NCBI RefSeq assembly: GCF_014529535.1
Contig: NW_023503555.1
Location: 5,642,001 to 5,706,000, forward strand
Direction: 5' to 3'
Source: Bradysia coprophila
Lineage: Eukaryota; Arthropoda; Insecta; Diptera; Sciaridae
Length of the DNA stretch: 64,000 bases
Shown here: piece after piece, positions 31,084 to 41,090 of the stretch
Position numbering within the stretch: the first letter of the stretch is position 1
Layout: every line of letters starts with the position of its first letter
Notes under the pieces: generated by a model
The model's database searches: none
What the model saw: the letters and a program-made list of their open reading frames with translations, nothing else
Told to the model about the DNA's origin: nothing
Made by a program: the position numbers and the translations under genes

Positions 31084-32096
31084 TCAGCTTTCCGTTTCGG
31101 TAGTAACCGAATCTCGTAGATTCTCACCAGTCTCGTTCAATGCACGATTTTTGAGCCATTCAATTTCCTGCAACAATTCAATCGTTTCGTTGTCCAACAA
31201 ATCCTCTTCCGATTTAAATTTATGCTCGTCCTCGTTAACGTCCCATTCCAACGATTCCGGTGTCGATATATGCGACCAGCTGGTCCTCGACGCTGGCTTT
31301 TCACATTTGTTCGCGTAGATTCGACGGCATTCGAGTTGATTCAGCGGTTTTTTGTTTGAGGTATTTTTCAGTTCCAACGAAGAATCATCATCGTCGTCGT
31401 CGTCGCTGGACATGTCGTCAATGGTTGATTCTTCTGGAAGCACAAGCCATGAATAGTTTTGCGCATTTTCGTATTCATGTTCCCATTCTAAGTCTAACGA
31501 TGAGCTGGCTGGCGATGAATTCATGCCGGTATGTTCGGAACGAAAAATTCTGTCGTGATTGGTGATTAGCAACGAATGTGCATCTAGGCTTTGCAGTGGA
31601 ATATCAACCGATTTCTGGATTGGTTTGTTCAGTCTTGAGTACGACATTTCTTTATGCGACCAGAAGCGTTCGATAAACTTGGAGTGTCGTTTCTCTTTTG
31701 TTTTCATTATGCGAAAAATGATGCTACTACTGTCCACTGCATTATTGTCCTCGACGAGATTCTGAGACATGGGACGTTCAGTTAGAACAACGTTAATCTA
31801 TAAGCCCCTATAACTGGTAACTCACCTTATTCAAGTCATCTTGAATGGAAGACCTAAAAGATTTTGACAAAAAAAATTGAGTGTCTGACAACGACGTTAT
31901 ATTCCTGATAAACGTACCGATTTCTGCCAATGAGGCATCGTCCGAAACAAGAACCCATGACACTTGGCTACGCCAGTACAAAACTGGATTCAATTGCATG
32001 TGACGATGGCAATTTACACAACAACGCCAACATTCTATCGCAAACAACAATAAAATCAATTTCTTTGTTTCCACCGCACTGCATACAGATTTTCAT
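31084..32096 (-). CDS. Acidic serine-rich protein of unknown function
   Basis: I do not recognise the family. The secure part is exon 31761-31084, which is open and protein-like. It encodes a basic start (MKTKEKRHSKFIERFWSHKE), SLDLEWEHEYENAQNYSWLV, an acidic run MSSDDDDDDDSS, then SWSHISTPESLEWDVNEDEH and a C-terminal helical segment (ETIELLQEIEWLKNRALNET). Two upstream exons fit in phase: 32096-32020 (ATG) and 31967-31826, with introns of 52 and 64 nt, giving 298 aa in total. The upstream exons are less certain because the first donor is GTGTAA, and translation could instead begin at ATG 31770. The two related W motifs (SLDLEWEHE and SLEWD) and the acidic block suggest an intracellular, possibly regulatory protein; that is inference. 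Confidence 0.6.
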
Positions 32097-32199
32097 TGAG
32101 AAAAATCAATTTTCAATAGCAAACAAAAAGGAAAACTCGACACACATTAGTCAGCATTTTTGTACTACGTATGCTGGCCGTTTACTTTAAGCGTACAGT

Positions 32200-32984
32200 G
32201 TTGATCAATTAACTGCTGCCTAATTTGTTATTTAAAAATAATTTTTTCGCGATGACCATAGTCACGGTGGTTGATGGTCTCTAAGAAACGCTGACAATTA
32301 ACAGCTGATTGAGATTCATTTGGGGACGAAGCGCTTGCGCTGAAAATTTCCATGAGTAATAAGGACTTATACGAAAAGGGAAAAATGTTTATCCCATTCA
32401 AATGTTCTTGAGTTTGCGGTGAATGGCGACATTATGTCCCATTATAAAGAACCGAATGACTGTTTGAATTTCACCCCCTTCTAATATGTTGATTTTCCAC
32501 CTGCTGAGTATTGTCTTAACAGAACGTAAAAGCTTTCGGAATTATTTTCTATACGAACAATTTACACTGAGAGAAATGAGGAAATGAATGGTAAGTGATA
32601 TACCCATATTGAAATAGTTATTATGTCAACGAGTGATAAATACCTTTTAGGCAATTCTGTGCATTAGTTCGAAAATAGTATCTTGTGCACCAAGTTTTGA
32701 AATATCCATTTCCACATGTTTTCAAATTTTGAAAATTTCAATCTGGATATCGCGGATGAAGTATGTGAGATTTCAATTCTCGGTGGCAGAAATTTTTTTT
32801 TAATGAAGAGTTGCCCGGGGGGACCCCTTACACAGTCAGTCCGAAGTACTATTAAATGTGGAAGTTTCGTCGAAATGCTGAAACAACAAACCTCTCCCAC
32901 ATAGGCCACTTGTTCACACACTGAAAAACTAAAACGCAACGCAAATGTTACCGACAATAAAAAATCTGTCGTTTAAAGGAAAGG
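32200..32984. other. Intergenic DNA with dispersed repeat sequence
   Basis: The part from about 32860 (CGTCGAAATGCTGAAACAAC, AAACCTCTCCCACATAGGCC, TTGTTCACACACTGAA) is a relative of 57680-57760 (AAACCTCTCCCACTTGGGCC, GTGTTCACACCCTGAA). No gene is seen. Confidence 0.45.
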
Positions 32985-33142
32985 ACACTAATCTTAGTTT
33001 CTTGCATGTGCACGTTAAGCGAATCATGAGAAAATTGCAACACTTTTTGACGTAGAAAATTTTCACAGAAAATACAATTCCAATTTTCTTATGATTCGCT
33101 GAACATACCCATGCATAACTCTAAGACTAGTCTCCTTACATT
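32985..33142. mobile_element. Palindromic repeat, copy A (partner at 57850-57978)
   Basis: CTAATCTTAGTTTCTTGCAT, GTTAAGCGAATCATGAGAAA is inverted as TTTTCTTATGATTCGCTGAA, CATGCATAACTCTAAGACTAG. The same palindrome (GTTAAGCGAATCATGAGAAA .. CTTAGGATTCGCTTAACATA) occurs at 57850-57978, and the flanking blocks match too. Confidence 0.7.
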
Positions 33143-33619
33143 GTTTATGTTTTCGATGTTTCTACGTTTTTTACACGTTGTCAGACGTCGTTGACAAATT
33201 CAAGATTTTTTAATTGGACGAAAGGACTCTAGCTCAAACAAAAGACCTTGGACGCATATTCGGCATTACGATGCGTCCAACATAGAAAAAAATAATTTCG
33301 AATCACACCGAACCTCCGTATAAACATTTGTGGAAAAATTTGGAAAAACATAGGAAAATATGGGAAAACGTTTTTCTAAAAAAAAAGTCTTTTAATACCC
33401 CTTGCACTTGCAGATTTCTTCAAATGAGGGCCAAGTTTAATGGAATTAATTGGTAATGAGATGCAATATAACAGCTACAGCAAAACATACAATCAACGTC
33501 GCAATTTCGAATTTAGATCGAGCATCTGCTATTTTATTTGCTTTGTTCTCACATATATCTGCTATTTGTATTTAGATTCACCCGATACACAGGTGAAACT
33601 AAACTTAGTATTTTAAGTT

Positions 33620-33806
33620 TGTACCGTCTGTGAATTTTATTTGATATTTAGACAAGAATTTGCTGACACTGTTTTTCAGCTGGTCCACTCTAACAAATAA
33701 AATGGCTCATGTATCTTACGCTTCATACGTACGCGTGTTCTTTTGTTCGTATGAGTGGACCAGCTAATGCAAATTCATGTCTAAATTTCACTGACCTTTA
33801 CTGTAG
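33620..33806. mobile_element. AGCTGGTCCAC-type palindromic MITE, copy 1
   Basis: Left GATATTTAGACAAGAATTTGC and CAGCTGGTCCACTC, right GAGTGGACCAGCTAATGCAA, ATTCATGTCTAAATTTCACTGAC. The same termini recur at 40030-40240, 49839-50059 and 54068-54212. Confidence 0.65.
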
Positions 33807-33835
33807 AAGAGTAATAAGGGATATGACACCCCTCT

Positions 33836-34050
33836 AACTTAAGGTGTTATCGTAAAGCTCCTCAATAGTGTATACTTTCGAACTAATTTATTTCACCGGA
33901 AACGTACACACATTTAAACTAAAGCGTTTCCGCTAAAACGTAATTTTTAAGATTACCGCCGACATTTTATTTCTACTGGGTCATCCCTTTTGAACCTCAC
34001 ATCACACCAAACGACAATAGTGTTGTTTGTTTACATGATTGGTCACCATA
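33836..34050. repeat. Dispersed repeat related to 10645-10930
   Basis: ACCGGAAACGTACACACATT and AAGCGTTTCCGC match the block at 10690-10735. Confidence 0.5.
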
Positions 34051-34741
34051 AATTTTTCAGAAATTCGTTTGCTTTGATGAATATTTAAAGTAAACCGTTG
34101 ATTGTAATGTTAAAAAAACACAAAAAGCACATTTCCGCACAAAATCTGATTTAAATCACATCGAAATCACCGAAATTATTACATTTTTCACAACCGACAC
34201 TAAATTTTTGCTTTGGTGATTTGACGTTTCAAAAACAGTACTCATGTTACGATTAACGACTTTAACGACGATTCTCTTCGTTAAACCATATTCGACCAAG
34301 TTCAAGGTGGATGTGATTTGGGTGTGAAATTGAGTGGGAAGTGCTATTTTCATCGATTTTCTTTTTGTAAAATCTTTTAAATATGACAATATTATGAGAA
34401 TGCCCGATGTACGACTTTCTTATTTTTCGTATTTCTGCTGATATTTGACAAAAAATCGCGAAAAGAATCGATTAGTCCCTCCCTTATTGTCCCAGATCGT
34501 TGAAGGAATTGATCTATGGTCTGGATGTTTCTTTCTTCTGAGGTAATATTCTGTCTAGAAGTCAACACAACAAAATATTTTACGTATGAGAATATGGAAT
34601 TGTAGAAAACAATGCAACGCAGTTATGTATGGTCGTCAAGGGGATTCATTTAATTTGTCTTATTGAATTCTGCGTAGGTACGTTGTGAATTGTAATTCAA
34701 GGTAATTCCAGCCCGTACATATGTATAAATGCAATCAATCC
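34051..34741. other. Intergenic DNA upstream of the GH16 gene
   Basis: No gene. The short frame 34156-34389 (-) has no recognisable motif. Confidence 0.4.
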
Positions 34742-34752
34742 ACCTATATAAG
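34742..34752 (+). promoter_or_regulatory. TATA box of the GH16 gene
   Basis: CCTATATAAGA lies about 50 bp before the ATG at 34795, a normal position for an insect TATA promoter with a short leader. A TCAACTG about 24 bp downstream could be the initiator. Confidence 0.6.
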
Positions 34753-34794
34753 AAATAATAAGAATTCAACTGTACACAAACGAGTCCAGCATCA

Positions 34795-35979
34795 ATGGAA
34801 TTTAGTCCTATCTGTCTCTTCTTACTAATCTGTCGTGTTAGTGCTGACACCTTAGTATGGTCTGATGATTTTAACGGATCTAGTGGCCAACAACCTGACG
34901 CGTCGAAATGGGTATTCAACACTGGTGGTGATGGATGGGGAAATCAAGAACGGCAGTACTACACAAATTCGCAGTTAAATGCAGCTTTAGATGGTACGGG
35001 TAATTTGGTGATCACAGCTCGCAGAGAAAATAACGGCAATTTCAATTGTTGGTACGGCCGATGTGAGTATACGTCAGCTCGTTTGATAACTGCTGGTAAA
35101 TTCAGTCAAATGTACGGTGCCTTTGAGGCTAGAATAAAAATCCCGACGGGTAAAGGAATTTGGCCAGCATTTTGGATGCTTGGTGACGACGTGCTACAAG
35201 CAGGATGGCCACAATGTGGAGAAATCGATATTATGGAAAATGTTGGAAATGAACCGCTTGCGATTCATGGCACTCTTCACGGTCCAGGCTATTCAGGCGG
35301 TAGTGGGCTAACGAGTACATTCAACTCACCAAATAATCAACCATTCACGAACGACTTTCATGTTTATCGGGCTGATTGGACAGCTAATTCGATTAGTTTC
35401 TCGGTTGATGGCCGACAGTATGCAACTAAGACACCGTCAGACACCGGAGGGAACAGATGGGTGTTCGATCATAAATTTTTCATCATATTAAATTTGGCTG
35501 TCGGTGGTGGTTGGCCTGGTTCTCCCGACGGTTCGACAATGTTTCCGCAACAAATGATAGTCGATTATGTCAGAGTTTTCTCAAAAGACGATACGAATCC
35601 ATCCAATCGACAGGGACAGATCAGAGGGATCGGCGGTCGTTGCGTTGATGTCAGAGGTGCCAATACAGATAATGGAGCAATTGTACAGGTATTTGACTGC
35701 AATGGAACGCCAGCACAGTTATGGTCACTTTCAGCTGATCGAACTATTCGGGCGCTCGGTAAGTGTCTTAGCGTGAATGGTGGTTCCGCAAACGGAACAC
35801 CAGTTGTGCTGAATGATTGCAATGGGTCGGCGGCACAGAAATGGGATTTATCCGCTAGTGGTGACATCGTCAACAGCAATAAGTGTTTAGATGCGAAACA
35901 GCCAGCTAATCAAAATTCGGCACCATTGCAAATCTGGGATTGTGCTGGTACCAGCAATCAGAAATGGAATTTGCCTTGA
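34795..35979 (+). CDS. Secreted GH16 beta-glucanase with C-terminal ricin-type (CBM13) lectin domain
   Basis: Glycosidase expected to cut beta-1,3- or mixed beta-1,3/1,4-glucans such as fungal or plant wall polymers. One exon encodes 394 aa. A signal peptide (MEFSPICLFLLICRVSA) is followed by a GH16 domain (about 18-265) with GIWPAFWMLGDD, the catalytic motif GEIDIMENVG (nucleophile E143, D145, acid/base E148), IHGTLHGPGY and LNLAVGGGWPG. Then comes a short DTNPSNRQGQ linker and a beta-trefoil lectin domain (about 270-394) with three QxW-type repeats (AQLWSL, AQKWDL, NQKWNL). This order is common in actinobacterial secreted glucanases and unusual for insect GH16 proteins. The gene has a TATA box upstream and AATAAA at about 35987, so it is equipped for eukaryotic expression. 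All catalytic residues are present. Horizontal origin is an inference from architecture and lack of introns. Confidence 0.93.
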   Translation: MEFSPICLFLLICRVSADTLVWSDDFNGSSGQQPDASKWVFNTGGDGWGNQERQYYTNSQLNAALDGTGNLVITARRENNGNFNCWYGRCEYTSARLITAGKFSQMYGAFEARIKIPTGKGIWPAFWMLGDDVLQAGWPQCGEIDIMENVGNEPLAIHGTLHGPGYSGGSGLTSTFNSPNNQPFTNDFHVYRADWTANSISFSVDGRQYATKTPSDTGGNRWVFDHKFFIILNLAVGGGWPGSPDGSTMFPQQMIVDYVRVFSKDDTNPSNRQGQIRGIGGRCVDVRGANTDNGAIVQVFDCNGTPAQLWSLSADRTIRALGKCLSVNGGSANGTPVVLNDCNGSAAQKWDLSASGDIVNSNKCLDAKQPANQNSAPLQIWDCAGTSNQKWNLP

Positions 35980-36179
35980 ATGTTTTTGAATAAAGGTCGA
36001 AAGGGAACTTATGATTGATTTAAAAATGAAGATACTTTGGAGAACAATTAGTCCTTTTACAAAACTTTTGTTTTTGTCTATTCCTCTCCAATTCGATTTT
36101 TGGTGCAAAAAAATGGCAAAAAAATATTTTCACATAAATTGACACGTCAACTATCTCTGGTACTCTAAAATCTTGCCTC

Positions 36180-36355
36180 GTATAATCTGATATCAAGCGG
36201 ATTTGTCATCTGTTATCAACAGCGACGACACGAATTATTGATGAACTTTGGCTAATTAGGTGTTATATAGCGAAAGGCTTAATAAACTTAATGAAGTAAA
36301 AGATTTTCTTAGCAATAATATGTAGTAAAAACGTACATCAATGGAGTAACATCAC
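36180..36355 (+). mobile_element. GAAGTAA-motif MITE, copy 4
   Basis: GTCATCTGTTATCAACAGCG (36206), GTGTTATATAGCGAAAGG, CTTAATGAAGTAAAAGATTT (36288) and ACATCAATGGAGTAAC occur in family order. Confidence 0.6.
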
Positions 36356-36424
36356 ATTCGACAATAGTATTAATCAAAAGATGTCACCCAAAAACCAATG
36401 GAAGCGGGACGCAGGTCCTTTTAT

Positions 36425-36585
36425 CCTCTTACAAAGGAACTGATATCGGTTGGGGTGACGCTTTCACGCAAAAAGAAATGTGTCGCAAATAGAATATGAT
36501 GAGAAAGGTGGTTTTGAGTGTAAGCTTCACTCCAGCCGATATCAGATCTTTTGTAAGTATTGTGTCAAGTTTTCGATCGAATTTA
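36425..36585. mobile_element. TIR element, ~150 bp
   Basis: TTACAAAGGAACTGATATCG GTTGGGGTGACGCT is inverted as AGCTTCACTCCAGCCGATAT CAGATCTTTTGTAA. Confidence 0.6.
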
Positions 36586-36829
36586 TAAGAAAGCCACCCT
36601 TTATACTCAGATGAAAGATACTGTTAGTCACGTAAAACGGTCATAACCAGCAATATTTGCAAAAAAAACTCTGGAACAAGTGTCAGCTTGAATCAAAAAT
36701 TCTATAACTTTGTACTTTATACGAAATTTCTTATCTGCCATATTTTTCGAGATATACGTAACATAGCTCAATAGCTTAAAACGCTACGAAATTATTAACT
36801 TTTATGAAACTTCCTTCAAATTAGTTTCT

Positions 36830-36990
36830 TAAAATTACGCCTTTGACAAGCCTGAAAATTACTCTAAATAGGGTACTGAAACTTGACAGTGTGTCACACA
36901 ACTGGAAAACACTGTAAAAATCCATTTCATACAAAATAGTACTCTATATGGCAGCTGTCGACTATGATCACTTTTGCTTGAAGTGAGTTG
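36830..36990. repeat. Dispersed repeat, inverted relative at 52865-53030
   Basis: GGGTACTGAAACTTGACAGT, ATAGTACTCTATATGGCAGC and CACTTTTGCTTGAAGTGAG match, in opposite orientation, CGCACTTCAAGCAAAAGTG, TAGAGTACTACTTTCTATG and CCAGTTTCAGAACCC at 52876-53005. Confidence 0.5.
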
Positions 36991-37009
36991 GTATTAACTT
37001 ATTAACCCA

Positions 37010-37175
37010 TTAACCTGTTTATCATTCTAGCCGAAAAATAATTGTTAAACCAAGTGAAGTAAAAGATTTTGTATCAAACTGCTGAAAATACTTAGATCAA
37101 TTATTGAAGTAATAGATTTGTCAGTAGTAATACTGCAACAGCTGATATGATTGCCATCTGTGAGTGTTAATTGAC
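37010..37175 (+). mobile_element. GAAGTAA-motif MITE, copy 5
   Basis: AACCTGTTTATCATTC, CCAAGTGAAGTAAAAGATTT (37050), GATCAATTATTGAAGTAATAG, then GCTGATATGATTGCCATCTG, an inverted relative of the family start. Confidence 0.6.
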
Positions 37176-37515
37176 TAATCTGTCTAACCGTCTAACCGAA
37201 ATATTTTTTTAAAAATTAAAAATATATTGAAGCAACAGTTTGTGTGGATGTGGGTGGATTAGTTATTTAATGTGAAAATGCTCAAACAAAATTTCCCCAT
37301 TAAACGATAAAATGTTTCACTTAAAGGCTCTATTTTCATCATATATTACGTGCACGGCAGCTTTCCGTGCAACGAACATGAAAATTATGTTTTGTTTTAA
37401 TCGTTGAACATAAAAATTATTTAGTTCAGTATCGGCGAATAAAGCGAATAATTGAATTTAGTCTCACTGCGTCCTTCGCATCGAATAAATTCGTACATCA
37501 AGTGTCGTAACAAAT

Positions 37516-38939
37516 ATGTCGATTTTAAAGCGATTCAGTAATTTGATGTCTGTGTTTTTCCTCTTCGGCATAGCGCCATTTCATGCGAAAACTACCCACA
37601 TCAAGTCAAAGACCTCAGCATATGTGCCCTCAGTTCCAATCATAATATCTTCAATACTGAACGCATCTGTTTTCGGATTGCAGTTCCACTTTGGTGACAG
37701 TGAATCGTTTGGATTAATCAATTCCATTATAAGTATGGCCGCTCTACTGACTGGACTGGTTTCCAATTTATCGGCCATATTTCAATGCTACTTTTATCCG
37801 GTCGTGTATCGACATTTGATTGACAAGATTAAAAAAATTGAAATAAATTTCAAGCGACACTTTTCGGAGAAGCTTCCTGCGTTAGCCTTCACCATCCGCT
37901 ACAGACGGAAATTGTTAATAATTTTCGGTTTGATGATCGTACGAGGTGTATTGACGATATTTACGCTGTGGAATTCTCTTTATAACCATGGTGCCTTGAT
38001 TGGCGTCCTACAAACTATGACAAACGTTTTCTCTGTCGTTGTAATGGTACACGTTATCCTCTATGTTGATATGGCTCAAATGTGCTTGCATGTGCTCAAT
38101 CTCAATATTAAAAATTCACCGTACTGCCTGCATTCGGCTACGAAGTTAGAGTTTCTCAGATACGTTAAGCTGATGCACATGGACTTATGGAAATTGGTCA
38201 CTCAGATCAACCATTTCTTTTCGTGGAGTTTGCTTAATTTTACTATTAACTTTATGATCAATTCGGTATCTGATCTATACCAGATTTTCCGTGGATTACA
38301 GCCCGGAATTGGCATCATGTGGGCATTAGGTATTGGATCAAGTGTTATAGAATTCATATCCATTAAGGCTCGGAATCAGGTTACGTCAGGAATTTAAGAT
38401 CTGGCTTGACCAGATTTTTCAAAAATCGGGTTCAATTCCAATAACCTGAAGCTGACCAATGTTTCATGTAGGCCATTTTCAGGTTCAATTTTTTTCTTCA
38501 AATTTTTAGCGGGATTATTTGCACTTGTATTTGACACAATTAGTTCAGTAATGGTAGTCAATTCATGCCACTACTGTACGTTGGAGGTGCGTATTACCAT
38601 CTACAATAATCTCATTCAATGAATGCAAAATTTTGCTCTAATCCAATCAGAAGAAATATTTAATAGAGAACGTTGAGCAGTACACATTTTGGACAAACGA
38701 AGACATTCAGATATATCAACTGAAACACGAAATATTAAGTCAAATCAGAAATTTTCCGATTGCCATTGCAGCCGGTGGATTTTTCAACGTTAGCAGAGAG
38801 CATCTAGGCGGAGTAAGTTTGAATGGATGCACTGATTTGCATTTGATTCAATTTTATATGTTTCCGTTTCATTTAGATCTGTGCCACTTGTTGTACGTAC
38901 ATCATAATTTTCATCCAATTTTTCCTATCTGTCGAGTAG
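37516..38939 (+). CDS. Gustatory receptor (7tm_7 family), intact
   Basis: Insect chemoreceptor, an inverted seven-transmembrane ligand-gated cation channel in taste or other sensory neurons. Four exons splice in frame: 37516-38329, 38510-38586, 38651-38812, 38877-38939, giving 371 aa, the normal length. Exon 1 holds the N-terminus (MSILKRFSNLMSVFFLFGIA) and most membrane segments. It includes VILYVDMAQMCLHVLNLNIK and LMHMDLWKLVTQINHFFSWS, typical of Grs. The three short 3' exons are the conserved Gr arrangement, and the last encodes TCCTYIIIFIQFF, the TYhhhhhQF signature of TM7. Exon phases (1, 0, 0) and the 162-nt third exon are identical in the paralogue at 41091-42693. The ligand is unknown. 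Confidence 0.9.
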
Positions 38940-39484
38940 AGGATGTATTTATGACGCTTTCTATTACATTTCTATAGTTAGGTATCCAGGACACGCTAAA
39001 TTTATGTATTTTTATCAAGAATTGTATTCATTACATAGAATTGAAGTGTGTATTTCATGTAAAATAATTTCAGATATTTGTAAATGTTGTAAATGAATAG
39101 ATTTGCTGAATTAAATTAAATTGGTCTTGTCGAAGAGTGGACTTGGCTCGAAGCAAATTGATAGTTACTGCATGCTTCTGGTCAAAATATTGATCCACTT
39201 CTCCATCTCTCAGAAAAGGTTAATGGGGTCGTCCATAAGGGATGTAATCCAATTAGCATATCATACGGCGTGTCACACTGTCTTTTAACTTTTATGGATG
39301 GTAACTATTCATGAAGAAAAAATTTTGTCGGACAAGACGAGAAGGTTGGTGTACGGCTCGCTTTCACATTAATGCAATTTTTCGAAGGTCACATACATTT
39401 TTAGCTTTTCACAGAGAGTCAAACAACATTTTTAATATCGGATCGGGTCTCTTACTTCAGTTTATATGAATTTTTCAAAAGATG

Positions 39485-39610
39485 GATTTTTAAATCTTTT
39501 ACTTCATTCATTTATATAACATGCTTTTCGTTATATAGTATCGCATTAATGGTCGTTTATTCTTGAAGTCGTGAGCGATAACTGATGACAGCTGTTTGTA
39601 ACAAAAGTAT
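39485..39610 (-). mobile_element. GAAGTAA-motif MITE, copy 6, reverse orientation
   Basis: AAATCTTTTACTTCATTCAT (39491), GCTTTTCGTTATATAG, then GCGATAACTGATGACAGCTG, the reverse complement of the family order. Confidence 0.6.
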
Positions 39611-40029
39611 ATCCCAGCCAATATTCTATCGACGAGAAAAGCAAGAATAAACTTCAGTTAATGTGGTCTAGCAAAATGATGGTTGACGCTAACAAAGTAA
39701 AAGTAAAAAACAAGCAAATGATAGTGTTGAAGTAGTGCTAAAGTAGGTCGTCATGGCAGCTCTTCTTAGATTCGTTGGAATTTTATTCAATTTGGCAGAT
39801 TAATTTGTAATTTTAAAGATATAACAACAGGGACACGGAATAGAGTTTACTTTATTGGTGACTCTTACTCTTCCCTCACTAGTGAAAACCTTTTCCCTCG
39901 CTCGTAAAGTAAAACGTTATACTTTACGGGCTGAAGCCCTCGGATACTTTTACTCATCTGGATACGACATATCAAATTACATCACTGGTTTAGTTTTTTT
40001 TTTGAAATGCAATCGTTGGTTCAATGAAC

Positions 40030-40240
40030 ATAAGTAAAATTTTGGTGGTAACTCGTTTCAGTTGCTTTTTAGCTGGTCCACACTCATCCAAACCAATCTG
40101 CTCTAAGGATAGAATAGTTACACGCATGTGATTGTTAGTGTTAAATTGGTATTAAGAAGCAGCCTTGTTTGTATGAGCTGACCAGCTCAAAATCAGTTGA
40201 TGCAAATTACTATTTAAATTTCACTGACGTCCGCTGTATT
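40030..40240. mobile_element. AGCTGGTCCAC-type palindromic MITE, copy 2
   Basis: TTTTTAGCTGGTCCACACTC on the left, GTATGAGCTGACCAGCTCAA, GATGCAAATTACTATTTAAA and TTTCACTGACGTCCGCTG on the right. Confidence 0.6.
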
Positions 40241-40345
40241 TATCTGAAATTAAGTTCTTGACTTAGTGCGACAGCACTTTATTCGCCCATACAACGCTAC
40301 TACACCGTACAATTAGACTAATGGTTTTCCGTGCAAAATCACTTC

Positions 40346-40957
40346 GAGGGATTCTTATGAAAAACAGAAGACCGAAATCGGACGCGTTTTCTATTGGAAT
40401 TTCTTATATGTGCCCTGTAAGGTATTCGACCCCAGAATCCAAAACCACTTTCAAAAAATTCTTCGAAGCTTGTGAGGTTGGTAAGAGGCCATAAAAAACC
40501 GAAAACTTGCAATTTTCTTACAAAAAAATTCTCCAGTTACACGACCCGTACAGGGTCGTATAGGGTGTCATTAGAAAGGTAATTGCATGTACTTCCTATG
40601 ACACCCCACACGACCATGTACGTTTCGTGTTCATTCAATATTCCGAAGGTACAAAACTTTATTTTACCTGGAAAAAACACTAATTCCAGGGGTGGTCTTA
40701 TCTAATACGCAGAAAAAATCAAGTTCAAACGAATACACCAAAACAAACAAATAGAGCATAATTGCTCTTCCCTTTCCCATGTAAGAAAATTGCAAGTTTT
40801 CGGTTTTTGATGACCTCTTACCAGCCACACAAGCTTCGAAGTATTTTTTTGAAAGTGGTTTTGGCTTCTGGGGTCGAATACCTTACTGGGCACATATAAA
40901 AAAATGTAAAAAAAAATGCGTCCGATTTCGGTCTTCTGTTTTTCAGAAGAATCCCTT
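40346..40957. mobile_element. Foldback transposon, relative of the 992-bp element at 1305-2296
   Basis: About 612 bp. GAGGGATTCTTATG and GACCGAAATCGGACGCG at the left are inverted as CGTCCGATTTCGGTC and CAGAAGAATCCCTT at the right. The termini and the CCGAAATCGG block are shared with 1305-2296. Flanking TTC (40343-40345 and 40958-40960) is a probable 3-bp duplication. The loop contains inverted ACGACCCGTACAGGGTCGTA. No transposase. Confidence 0.75.
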
Positions 40958-41090
40958 TTCTTTAATAATGCAACAATTAATATTTATTGAACTAATTCCA
41001 TTCAGTCTCTACCTGTTCATTAAACAAACACACAAAAGAAACACACCGTCGGGGAAAAATTAATTGACAAAAAGCCGATCAGTTGACAAA

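Noticed and set aside
31827..32074. Secreted protein starting at 32074 (reading ETKKLILLLFAIECWRCCVN)
   Set aside because: The codon at 32074 is GTG and an in-frame TGA lies just upstream. The alternative three-exon model with ATG 32096 fits phase better.
34795..35979. GH16-ricin gene as bacterial contamination of the assembly
   Set aside because: It has a TATA box and AATAAA, and is flanked on both sides by repeats found elsewhere in the window. Codon use also looks AT-leaning like its neighbours.
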